From Streptomyces iranensis (lineage in GTDB: Bacteria > Actinomycetota > Actinomycetes > Streptomycetales > Streptomycetaceae), in contig NZ_JAGGLR010000016.1 in the NCBI RefSeq assembly GCF_017874715.1, positions 234,813-298,812 of the forward strand: a DNA stretch of 64,000 bases, in the 5' to 3' direction. Shown in pieces: positions 42,900 through 50,749 of the stretch (the first letter of the stretch is position 1; each line of letters begins with the position of its first letter). Below the pieces are notes generated by a model. That model was not told the origin of the DNA. It searched no databases and saw nothing but the letters and a program-made list of their open reading frames with translations. The position numbers and the translations under genes are program-made.

Positions 42900-43298
42900 G
42901 AGGGGGCTCCCGTGGTCGCGTCGTGAGGGTGCGTACGGCAGCCGCTCCGGGGTCCGGGGGCGCCGCCGCTGAGGTTCGGGGGTTTTGTGCCCGCCGCTCC
43001 ACGGGCTACCAGGGTATCAGCGCCCCGGAGCGGTCGCTGCTGACCTGGTTCCCGCGTTCGGTCTGCGCAACCGCCCGAACACCATGCGTGACCTGGCCAC
43101 CCGATCGGCCGTGAGATGCGAGCCACGATGTGGACGGGCTCAAGCGGATCACCGTTGTCCGTCGTATCCTCATCGGACGCACGCATGCGAGCCACCCCGG
43201 CACGGCACCACCAGCACGCCCCCGGAACAAGAGCTCGTCAGAATTTTCCGAGACCGTAAGCAACGCCCTCCGGGGTGATACGGCCGTTCGAATGGGGA
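42900..43298. other. Divergent spacer pyrG / GH15
   Basis: About 400 bp holding both promoters. No gene is recognised. No convincing promoter pair was identified for either gene. A weak gtccg/cggac dyad spans 43157-43179. Confidence 0.45.
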
Positions 43299-45107
43299 AT
43301 GCACGTGGCCGGGCGTATCGAGGATTACGCACTGATTGGTGATATGCAGACGGCCGCCCTCGTCTGCAGAGACGGGACCGTCGACTGGCTGTGCCTGCCG
43401 CGGTTCGACTCCCATGCCGTCTTCGCCGGTCTGCTGGGCACTGAGGAACACGGCTTCTGGCGGCTGGGGCCCGCCGCCCCCGCGGGGAGCGGGCCGCCCG
43501 CCGCCGACCGCCGCCGCTACCGTGGCGACTCCCTGGTCCTGGAGTCGGAGTGGGACACCCCGCGCGGCACGGTCCGTGTGATCGACTTCATGCCGCCCCG
43601 TGACGGCGCCCCGCAACTGGTGCGGATCGTCGAGGGGGTCAGCGGCCGGGTGCCGATGCGCTCCGCGCTGCGGATGCGGTTCTCCTACGGCTGGGTCGTG
43701 CCCTGGGTACACCGGGTGGACACCCGTACCGTCGCCGTCGCCGGTCCGGACTCGGTCTGGCTGGACACCGAGGCCGACACCTACGGCAAGGACCTCACCA
43801 CCTACTCCGACTTCACGGTGGGCCCCGGCGACCGGATCGCCTTCACCATCAGCTGGCAGCCCTCGCACAACGAGCCGCCCGCCCTGCCCGAGCCGGAGGG
43901 GGCGCTGGAGGCCACCGAGGCGTTCTGGCGGGAGTGGGTCGAGCACTGCACCTACCACGGCCCCTACCGGGACGCGGTGGTCCGCTCACTGATCACGCTG
44001 AAGGCGCTGACCTACGGCCCCACCGGCGGCATCGTCGCGGCGCCCACCACCTCCCTGCCCGAGGAGATCGGCGGCGTCCGGAACTGGGACTACCGCTTCA
44101 CCTGGCTGCGGGACGCGGCGATCACCCTCTCCTCGCTGCTGCGCACCGGCTACCGCGAGGAGGCCCGCGCCTGGCGCGAATGGCTGCTCCGCGCGGTCGC
44201 GGGCGACCCGGAGAACCTCCAGATCATGTACGGCATCGCGGGCGAGCGGGAGTTGGCCGAGGCCGAGCTGACCTGGCTGCCCGGCTATGAGAACTCCCAG
44301 CCGGTCCGGGTCGGCAACGGCGCGGCGGGCCAGCTCCAGCTGGACGTCTACGGCGAGGTCACCGAGGCGCTGCACCTGGCCCATATGACGGGTCTGGCGC
44401 GCAACGACTACGCGAGCGTGCTCCAGCTGAAGCTGATCCGCTACCTCGAGGAGCACTGGGACGAGCCGGACGAGGGCATCTGGGAGGTGCGCGGGCCGCG
44501 CCGCCACTTCGTGCACTCCAAGGTGATGGCCTGGGTCGCGGTCGACCGCACCGTCAAGCTGATCGAATCCGGCGATGTGGACGGGCCGTTGGAGCGCTGG
44601 CGGGAGCTGCGCGACGAGATCCACCGGGACGTCTGCGAGAGGGGCTACGACGCCGAGCGGAACACCTTCACCCAGTCCTACGGCTCCAAGGAGCTGGACG
44701 CCTCGCTGCTGCTCATCCCGCAGATGGGCTTCCTGCCGCCGGACGACAAGCGCGTCATCGGCACCATCGAGGCGATCCAGCGGGAGCTGTCGACCGAGGA
44801 CGGCTTCGTGATGCGCTACCCCACCGCGGGCGAGGACGCCGGGGTGGACGGTCTCGAGGGCGACGAAGGGGCCTTCCTGGCCTGCTCGTTCTGGCTCGCC
44901 GACGATCTGGCGATGATCGGCCGGGTGGACGAGGCCCGCAAGCTCTTCGAGAAGCTGCTCGGGCTCCGCAACGACCTCGGGCTGCTGGCCGAGGAGTGGG
45001 ACCCGCGCAACCAGCGCCAGGTGGGCAACTTCCCGCAGGCGTTCAGCCATGTGCCGCTGATCGACACCGCGCTGCGTCTCACGGCGTCCGGCGCGTACGG
45101 AGGCTGA
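43299..45107 (+). CDS. Glycoside hydrolase family 15 protein (glucoamylase/trehalase-like)
   Basis: A 602-residue cytosolic enzyme without signal peptide. The N-terminal super-sandwich begins RIEDYALIGDMQTAALVCRD, then the (alpha/alpha)6 barrel has NWDYRFTWLRDAAIT, GNGAAGQLQLDVYGEVTEAL and, near the end, LLAEEWDPRNQRQVGNFPQA, where a catalytic Glu is expected. Close actinobacterial relatives act on trehalose or alpha-glucans; the substrate here is not known. The start could be ATG 43299 or GTG 43305 (GGGGA 6 nt upstream); GTG 43275 is also in frame. A strong hairpin follows the stop. Confidence 0.92.
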   Translation: MHVAGRIEDYALIGDMQTAALVCRDGTVDWLCLPRFDSHAVFAGLLGTEEHGFWRLGPAAPAGSGPPAADRRRYRGDSLVLESEWDTPRGTVRVIDFMPPRDGAPQLVRIVEGVSGRVPMRSALRMRFSYGWVVPWVHRVDTRTVAVAGPDSVWLDTEADTYGKDLTTYSDFTVGPGDRIAFTISWQPSHNEPPALPEPEGALEATEAFWREWVEHCTYHGPYRDAVVRSLITLKALTYGPTGGIVAAPTTSLPEEIGGVRNWDYRFTWLRDAAITLSSLLRTGYREEARAWREWLLRAVAGDPENLQIMYGIAGERELAEAELTWLPGYENSQPVRVGNGAAGQLQLDVYGEVTEALHLAHMTGLARNDYASVLQLKLIRYLEEHWDEPDEGIWEVRGPRRHFVHSKVMAWVAVDRTVKLIESGDVDGPLERWRELRDEIHRDVCERGYDAERNTFTQSYGSKELDASLLLIPQMGFLPPDDKRVIGTIEAIQRELSTEDGFVMRYPTAGEDAGVDGLEGDEGAFLACSFWLADDLAMIGRVDEARKLFEKLLGLRNDLGLLAEEWDPRNQRQVGNFPQAFSHVPLIDTALRLTASGAYGG

Positions 45108-45112
45108 CCCCC

Positions 45113-45137
45113 GGCCCGGGTCCTGGGGACCCGGGCC
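45113..45137 (+). terminator. Hairpin after the GH15 gene
   Basis: An 11-bp perfect stem GGCCCGGGTCC/GGACCCGGGCC with a 3-nt loop starts 5 bp after the stop codon. Confidence 0.8.
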
Positions 45138-45263
45138 CCCGCATCCGGGCTCTGCCCGCCGGGCGGGCCCAGGCAGGTCGAGGCGGGGCATCGAACGGGC
45201 GGCCGAGCAGGTCGGAGGAAGTCCGCCACGGTTCGGGCAGCGGCCCGAAGGGGCGCGGGGCGG

Positions 45264-45343
45264 TGTCGATGTGCGGCTCCGCCGCGGCTGTGTCGATATG
45301 CGGCTCCGCCGCGGCTGTGTCGATATGCGGCTCCGCCGCGTGG
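45264..45343. repeat. Three-unit 27-bp tandem repeat before pucR
   Basis: Units start at 45264, 45291 and 45318 and contain tgcggctccgccgcg, the same core seen inside the composite inverted-repeat elements. It lies 75 bp before the pucR start and may affect its promoter; no gene is encoded. Confidence 0.9.
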
Positions 45344-45417
45344 GACCAGCCAGGACGCAGCCGCGGACGAACGACCGCACCTCGCGGCACTTCCCGCGGA
45401 GCGTTTAGCGTGGCGGC

Positions 45418-47070
45418 ATGGAACCAGAGGGAACGATCACCGTGGCGCGGGCCCTCGGCCTTCCCGCCCTGCGCCGCGGGCTCCCCGAGGTGGTGTCCGG
45501 GCAGGAACTGCTGGACCGCCCGGTGCGCTGGGTGCACGCGGGCGAGGCGCCGAACATCGCCGCGCTGCTCAAGGGCGGTGAGCTGCTGCTGACCACCGGC
45601 CTCGGGGTCGGGCCGCGCCCCGCCGAGCAGCGCGCCTTCGTCCGCCGGCTCGCCGAGCGGGGCATCGCGGCCCTGGTGGTGGAGTTGGGGGCCCGGTTCC
45701 GCACTCTGCCGGGGCCGGTCGTGGACACCGCCCGCTCGTGCGGGCTGCCGCTGGTGCAGCTCCATCGCGAGGTGCCGTTCGTGACGGTCACCGAGGAGAT
45801 CCACACCGAGATCGTCAATGAGCACTACGCCCTGCTGCGCCAGGCCGATGTGGTGCACCGGCAGGCCACCGAGGTGCTGCTGCGCGGCGGCGGGGTGCCG
45901 GAGATCCTGCGCCACTTCGCCGCCTTCGCGGCCAATCCGGTCTTCCTGGAGACCCCCGAGGGACGGCTGCTGTACGCGGCCGGGCCGGGCGGCACGCCCC
46001 CGGCGGGCGCGGCCGATCCGCTCCAGGTGTGGGAGGGGCTGCGGGCGCCGCGCGCGGCCGCGCGGCCCGAGCCGCCGGCGGGCAGCGTGATCGCGGACAT
46101 CCCGGGCGGCGGGCCCGGCCCCGGTGCCGTACGGGCGCGGCTGACCGTCCTTCCGGTGGCCGGGCCGCTGGGCCCGGTGCACCGGATCGCCGCCGAGCGG
46201 ACGGCGGATCTGCTGGCGGTGGTGCTGCTGCGGGCGCGTCAGGAGGAGGAGCTGGCGGCGCGCGGGCGCGGGGACTTCCTCACCGATCTCGCCGAGGGCC
46301 GGATCGAGGCGTCGGACGCCCCTGCCCAGGCCCGGGTGCTGGGCTTCCGGCCGGGCCCGGCCGGGCCGCTGCTGCCGGTGGTGATGCGGCTGGTGGAGGA
46401 TCCGCGGCCGCTGGCCGGGGGCGGGGAGAGCTGGGCGGCGCTGGCCCACGCCGTGCAGGAGGAGCTGGCTGGGGTCGGGGTGCCGGTGCTGCTCGGCGTA
46501 CGGCTTCCGGAGGGGCGGGTTCCGCTGCTGGCGGGGCTGCGCGGCGCGACCGAGCGGAGCGCGGTGGCCGAGCGGATCGCGGCGGCGCTGCGGGCCGGGG
46601 TGGAGCGGGCCTGGCCGGACCGGACCGGCGCCCGGCCGCCGGTGGTGGTCGCCGGGCTCGCGGTCGGCTGGGACGCGGCCGGAGCCGAGCTGCGGCATGC
46701 GGCGGAGGCGGCGAACGCGGCGTGCGGAACGCCGCCCGACCGGGGCTGGTACGACGTACGGAGCCTGGATGTCGACCTATTGCTGTGGCGACTGCGCGAG
46801 CACGGCGATCTGGCCGCCTTCGTGGACCGGGTGATCGGTCCACTGCTGGCCCATGACCGAACCGCCCGCCCGCCGCTGGTGCCGACGCTGGAGACGTATC
46901 TGCGGCATGCGGGGCGCAAGGCGGAGACGGCCCGCGCACTGCACCTCAACCGCCAGACGCTGTACGACCGGCTGGCCCGGATCGCGTCACTGCTGGGCAG
47001 CGATCTGGAGGATCCCCAGACGGTGCTCGCCCTAGGGGTGGCCCTCCAGGCCCGCCGCCATGTGCGGTGA
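45418..47070 (+). CDS. PucR-family transcriptional regulator
   Basis: A 550-residue regulator. The N-terminal PucR domain (TVARALGLPALRRGLPEVVS then LDRPVRWVHAGEAPNIAALL) covers about residues 8-130. A GGDEF-like/CdaR middle domain follows, and a C-terminal helix-turn-helix_30 (LVPTLETYLRHAGRKAETAR, LHLNRQTLYDRLARIASLLG) ends the protein. Members control purine, GABA or amino-acid use. The target here is unknown since neighbours are a GH15 and a GH64 enzyme. The ATG at 45418 lacks a strong ribosome site. Its last 32 codons with the stop are duplicated 246 bp downstream. Confidence 0.93.
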   Translation: MEPEGTITVARALGLPALRRGLPEVVSGQELLDRPVRWVHAGEAPNIAALLKGGELLLTTGLGVGPRPAEQRAFVRRLAERGIAALVVELGARFRTLPGPVVDTARSCGLPLVQLHREVPFVTVTEEIHTEIVNEHYALLRQADVVHRQATEVLLRGGGVPEILRHFAAFAANPVFLETPEGRLLYAAGPGGTPPAGAADPLQVWEGLRAPRAAARPEPPAGSVIADIPGGGPGPGAVRARLTVLPVAGPLGPVHRIAAERTADLLAVVLLRARQEEELAARGRGDFLTDLAEGRIEASDAPAQARVLGFRPGPAGPLLPVVMRLVEDPRPLAGGGESWAALAHAVQEELAGVGVPVLLGVRLPEGRVPLLAGLRGATERSAVAERIAAALRAGVERAWPDRTGARPPVVVAGLAVGWDAAGAELRHAAEAANAACGTPPDRGWYDVRSLDVDLLLWRLREHGDLAAFVDRVIGPLLAHDRTARPPLVPTLETYLRHAGRKAETARALHLNRQTLYDRLARIASLLGSDLEDPQTVLALGVALQARRHVR

Positions 47071-47325
47071 CACGGCGGCAGACCGCCCCGCCTGACGCGG
47101 ATGCGACCCGCCCGACACAGACACGACCCACCTGACACAGGCGCACCCCACCCGACGCAGACACGACCCACCTGACGCGGATGCGGCCCACCTGACGCGG
47201 ATGCGGCCCGTCCCGCCGTGGCCCGGATCGCGTTACTGCTGGGCAGCGATCTGGAGGATCCCCAGACGGTGCTCGCCCTAGGGGTGGCCCTCCAGGCCCG
47301 CCGCCATGTGCGGTGACACGGCGGC
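46973..47325. repeat. 107-bp direct duplication of the pucR 3' end
   Basis: 46973-47079 (the last 32 codons of pucR, the stop and 9 bp) recurs at 47219-47325 with a single C/T mismatch (46987 versus 47233). The copies are 246 bp apart and each is followed by a 20-bp tandem array. The second copy has no start codon or upstream gene, so it is a non-coding relic. Confidence 0.97.
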
Positions 47326-47445
47326 GGGCCACCCCTCCTGCCGCGGATGCACCCCGCCCGACGCAGGCACACCCCGCCCGACGCAGACACGACCCACCTG
47401 ACACAGGCACACCCCACCCGACGCGGATGCGGCCCGTCCCGCCGG
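47081..47445. repeat. Two 20-bp tandem arrays flanking the duplicated pucR end
   Basis: Array A (47081-47218, about seven units) and array B (47327-47445, about six units) share the 20-bp units acacgacccacctgacacag, gcgcaccccacccgacgcag and atgcggcccacctgacgcgg. The arrays and the 107-bp pucR segment were therefore duplicated together. Confidence 0.95.
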
Positions 47446-47763
47446 TTCGGGCCCCCGCCCGGCGTCCCCCCGTGTCGCCGGGCGGGGAGTGGCTCCCTCG
47501 CCGTCCGCCGCGCCGCCCTCGCCGTGCGCCGCGAACACCTCCCCGCCCGGCCGCCCTCTGCCGCACCGCGCCCGGCTCCTGCCCGGCCCGGCGGCTCTTC
47601 GCGGCCCGCGCCCCCTGACACGTGCCCCCGGCCACCGCTGGGAGGCACCCCCCGCACCAGACGCCGCGGGCCTCGCGGCGGCGGCCGCCGATGTCGTGGG
47701 CGCGAAGACCGATCCACCGGACGGACCTACGAGGCGTCCGGCGGAGCCGCGTATCGATACTTT
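47446..47763. other. GC-rich spacer without recognised features
   Basis: About 320 bp of Pro/Arg-codon-like, GC-rich sequence between the 20-bp arrays and the third composite element. No start site, family match or hairpin of note was found on either strand. Confidence 0.4.
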
Positions 47764-47952
47764 CCCCTCCCCGCCCCTTCCCGCGGCAGCGATATGCGGC
47801 TCCACCGCGTGGCACGGGCTTCGCCCCGGACCCCGGGGGCGACCGGCCGACCGTTCCGCGATCGGCTCACTGGCCAGGGCGCCGGCCGCGCCACCCGCGA
47901 CGCGGCCGGGGTCTGGGGCAGAGCCCCAGTTGTGGGAAGGGGCGGGGCGGGG
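47764..47952. repeat. Composite inverted-repeat element, copy 3
   Basis: The left arm CCCCTCCCCGCCCCTTCCC (47764-47782) pairs with the right arm at 47934-47952 (one mismatch, gcggggcgggg). The interior has tatgcggctccaccgcgtgg and ggggcagagcccc hairpins. The right arm ends 40 bp before the GH64 stop codon, followed by the shared tail cccgccggacaccccc. Confidence 0.88.
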
Positions 47953-47991
47953 AACAGCCCCCCGCAGGCGTCAGGACCCGCCGGACACCCC

Positions 47992-49164
47992 CTAGAACGG
48001 GGTCAGGGTCAGCGTGATCCCCTTCGGAGCGGTGTCCTGGATGTAGGACGCGAACTCGGCCACGTCGTCGAAGGCGAAGCCGTACGCCTTGCCGTCCACG
48101 GTCGCCGCGTGCATGGCCTTGGCGTAGTGGTTGGTGACGTCCTCGCCGTAGAAGGCGGCCGGGTCGGTGGTCGGCTGGGCGTCGGCGTTGTGCAGCGTGG
48201 AGCGGTTGAAGCCCGCGCCGAGGATCGCCGCGACCGGGCCCGTGGTCCCGTCGTTGGGGGCCGCCAGGGCGCCGTCGCAGAACAGCACGTCCTTGGTGGA
48301 GGGCTTGTCGAAGGAGACCGAGGCCGGGCCGGTGAAGGAGAACTTCCCGCCGCTCACCCGGCCGGTGAAGGTGCCCGCGTTGGTCGTGACCTTGAGGTCC
48401 TTCGATCCGTAGGCGTCCCAGACCTGGTCGATGTACGACGCGAAGTAGTCCTCCGCGAACACCCCCGCGCCCATGCCATGGCCCGGAGCGATCACCCGCA
48501 GATTGTCGCCGACGATCAGCTTCTTGAAGGCGTCGACGCCGGCGAGGTCGGAGAAGACCTTGGCGCGGGCGCCGTCCTTGAGGGTGCCGGTCGTCTGGTC
48601 CTGGGCGCCGGTGAGGTGGATCGACAGCGGGACGCTGAACATGTCCACCATGGTGGTGTTGCAGAACATCCCCGAGGAGTTGTACGTGAACTCCGCGCAG
48701 TCGTGCATGATGTCGTAGTTCGGGTCGCCGGACACCCAGCCCGCCGGGTACTGCAGCGCGGCCTTGCCCGCCCCGTCCTCGACCACCTTGAGCTTGAGCT
48801 TGGAGCCCAGCGCCACATAGATCCGGCCGGACATCTGAGGCAGGTTCAGCTTGGTCTCACCGCTTCCGGCCAGCGGGATCGCGTAGTCGGTGAAGCCGTC
48901 CGAGCCGTTGTCGGAGAGCGCGACGGGGGCGATGTTGCCGTCCGGGGTGACGTGGACCTGCCGGTCGCCCTCGTTGCCGACGATGTAGAGCCATACCGAC
49001 CCGTTGTCGTACTGCCCCGTCTTGTTCACGACGGTCAGGGGCAGGGAGGCGGCGGCCTTCGCGCCCGGTGCTCCGCTGGCGCGGCCGCCGGCGAACGCGA
49101 GACCGGTTCCCGCGGCGGCGGCGGAGGCGGCGATTCCACCCAGCAGCTTCCTGCGACTGATCAT
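47992..49164 (-). CDS. Secreted beta-1,3-glucanase, glycoside hydrolase family 64
   Basis: A 390-residue exported enzyme that cleaves fungal beta-1,3-glucan, typically releasing pentasaccharides. A twin-arginine signal (ISRRKLLGG followed by a hydrophobic Ala/Gly stretch) ends near ASGAPGAKA. The GH64 fold includes the thaumatin-like start LPLTVVNKTGQYDNGSVWLY, NYDIMHDCAEFTYN and the likely catalytic Glu/Asp region around DCAEFTYNSSG. No carbohydrate-binding module is attached. A LacI-type palindrome lies 73-84 bp upstream, suggesting control by a sugar-responsive repressor. The third composite repeat follows the stop. Confidence 0.92.
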   Translation of the reverse strand: MISRRKLLGGIAASAAAAGTGLAFAGGRASGAPGAKAAASLPLTVVNKTGQYDNGSVWLYIVGNEGDRQVHVTPDGNIAPVALSDNGSDGFTDYAIPLAGSGETKLNLPQMSGRIYVALGSKLKLKVVEDGAGKAALQYPAGWVSGDPNYDIMHDCAEFTYNSSGMFCNTTMVDMFSVPLSIHLTGAQDQTTGTLKDGARAKVFSDLAGVDAFKKLIVGDNLRVIAPGHGMGAGVFAEDYFASYIDQVWDAYGSKDLKVTTNAGTFTGRVSGGKFSFTGPASVSFDKPSTKDVLFCDGALAAPNDGTTGPVAAILGAGFNRSTLHNADAQPTTDPAAFYGEDVTNHYAKAMHAATVDGKAYGFAFDDVAEFASYIQDTAPKGITLTLTPF

Positions 49165-49236
49165 GATGATGGTGCTCCTCGGCGTAGTGGGGGTTGCCGG
49201 GAAAATGGCGTGGGGGGTGACGGGAGGCGCGAAATT

Positions 49237-49248
49237 GAGAGCGCTCTC
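49237..49248. promoter_or_regulatory. LacI-family operator upstream of the GH64 gene
   Basis: GAGAGCGCTCTC, a perfect 12-bp palindrome with the central CG of LacI/GalR-type sites, resembles the CebR and MalR box core GAGCGCTC. It lies between the GH64 start and the upstream glycosyltransferase stop. Confidence 0.7.
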
Positions 49249-49275
49249 TCGTCCCTCTGCCCAGCACCCTGCCGA

Positions 49276-50436
49276 TCAACGACCGGGCCCGTCAACCCCT
49301 TCACGCAGAAAGGTCTGCACCAACTCATCGTAGACGCTCAGGACATGGGCGACGGTGTCGTCCTCCGTCGGCCAGCCCGCCGTCCGCGCCCGCCCCGCCG
49401 CGGCGAGCTCCACCCGGCGCACCGGATCGGCGAGCAGCCCGGTCACGGCGTCGGCCAGGGCCTCGGGGTCGCCGTACGGGACCAGTTCGGCCGCCTCCCC
49501 CACCAGCTCCGGCACCCCACCGACCGCCGTGGCCACCAGCGGCACCCCCGCGTGCAGCGCCTCCTGGGCCAGCAACGACCGAGCCTCCCAGCGGCTGGAG
49601 AGCACCGCGACATCGGCCGCGGAGAGCAGCTGCGGCACATCCTCACGGCGGCCGAGCAGCCGCACCGGCAGCCCCTCGGTGTCGATCCGGCGCTGGAGCA
49701 CCGCACGGTCCGGCCCCTCACCCGCCACCACCAGCAGCGGCCGCGGATCCAGCGCCCGCCAGCGCCGCGCCGCGTCCAGCAGCGGGCCGTGTCCGGCCAT
49801 CGCCTCCAGCCGCCCCGCCGTGACCAGCAACGGGCGCTCCACCACGCCCAGTTCGGCCCGCGCCTTCTGGCGGCGGCCGTCGGCGGTCTCCGGCGGCCGG
49901 CGCGGGGCGGGCACCGCGACCGGGGCCAGCCGGGCGTCGCGCGCACCGCGGACCCGGGCCCGGACCACCAGATCCGAGGAGGCCCCCAGCACGATCGCGG
50001 CGGCCCGCGCAACCCGACGCTCCATCAGCCGGACCAGACGGGCCCGCGCGCCCTCGGCGTCCACGCGGGTGTGCCAGGTGACGATCAGGGGTACGTTCCG
50101 GCCACGCAGCGCCACCGCCGCCAGCAGACCCGAGCGCAGCCCGTGGGCGTGCACCAGGGCCGCGCCCTGGGTGGCCCTGCGCAGCGACGCCATGCTTCCG
50201 GCGTCCGTCAGGGCGTCGAGCCCGGTGAACCGCGCTCCCGTCTGGCTGAAGCCGTAGCCCTGCTCGGCGCTCCAGGGGCCGCATACGGTCACCCGCAGTC
50301 CGCGCGCCACCAGCCCGGCCGACAGCGACCGCACATGCACCCCGCTGCCCGAACTCCCGGCGCCCAGCACCTGGACCGCGTGCAGCGACGACCGCCCGTG
50401 CGGCGGGACCGGGGTGTTGCTCACGGTACTGCTCAC
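49276..50436 (-). CDS. Family 4 (GT-B) glycosyltransferase
   Basis: A 386-residue cytosolic or membrane-associated glycosyltransferase. The N-terminal acceptor half has HAVQVLGAGSSGSGVHVRSL. The donor half has PLLVTAGRLEAMAGHGPLLD, LSAADVAVLSSRWEARSLLA and QEALHAGVPLVATAVGGVPE, where the family EX7E is partly altered. The GTG at 50436 has AGGAG 10 nt upstream. From memory, its place between recN and other genes is conserved in Streptomyces. Donor and acceptor are unknown. It is the gene upstream of the GH64 enzyme on the same strand, but the operator between them suggests separate transcription. Confidence 0.9.
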   Translation of the reverse strand: MSSTVSNTPVPPHGRSSLHAVQVLGAGSSGSGVHVRSLSAGLVARGLRVTVCGPWSAEQGYGFSQTGARFTGLDALTDAGSMASLRRATQGAALVHAHGLRSGLLAAVALRGRNVPLIVTWHTRVDAEGARARLVRLMERRVARAAAIVLGASSDLVVRARVRGARDARLAPVAVPAPRRPPETADGRRQKARAELGVVERPLLVTAGRLEAMAGHGPLLDAARRWRALDPRPLLVVAGEGPDRAVLQRRIDTEGLPVRLLGRREDVPQLLSAADVAVLSSRWEARSLLAQEALHAGVPLVATAVGGVPELVGEAAELVPYGDPEALADAVTGLLADPVRRVELAAAGRARTAGWPTEDDTVAHVLSVYDELVQTFLREGVDGPGR

Positions 50437-50642
50437 GCGGGCGGAGCTCCTGAGACGGTGTCGGGGCGATGGGGGGACGGTGCGGACGCGCTCCGCTCAA
50501 GAATGCCAGCACTCGCCGAACCCTCGTCGCAACGCTCCCAGGTGACGCCTGCCCCGAACTCGCCCGCTCGTCCGCGGTACCACCCGTTCGGATGAAGAGT
50601 GGGGGAAGCGTCGCGTGCAGGTTCGGGGGAAGCGTCACGCAA

Positions 50643-50749
50643 GGGATCGCGTGAGACGTCGCGTGAAGGGGTCGTGTGAAGCGTCGTGTGAAGGGATCGC
50701 GTGCGGCGTCGCGTGATGGGGTCGTGTGAAGGGGTCGTGTGAAGGGTCA
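50643..50749. repeat. 12/13-bp tandem array ending in the recN stop codon
   Basis: Eight half-units alternate ggggtcgtgtgaa and gcgtcgcgtgaa with a 25-bp full period. The last half-unit (gggtcagcgtcc) contains the recN stop at 50747-50749. The remaining 50437-50642 upstream of the glycosyltransferase start shows no gene. Confidence 0.9.

Noticed and set aside
47219..47325. Second PucR-type HTH gene
   Set aside because: It is a 107-bp duplicated gene end without a start codon or upstream coding sequence.
47081..47445. CRISPR array
   Set aside because: The 20-bp units are directly adjacent with no unique spacers, and no cas genes are present. The same holds for the 27-bp, 17-bp and 22-bp arrays.
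47347..50595. A 1082-codon open frame on the plus strand
   Set aside because: It runs antisense through GH64 and glycosyltransferase genes, both with clear family motifs, start sites and signal peptide. Long antisense frames are expected at this GC content.
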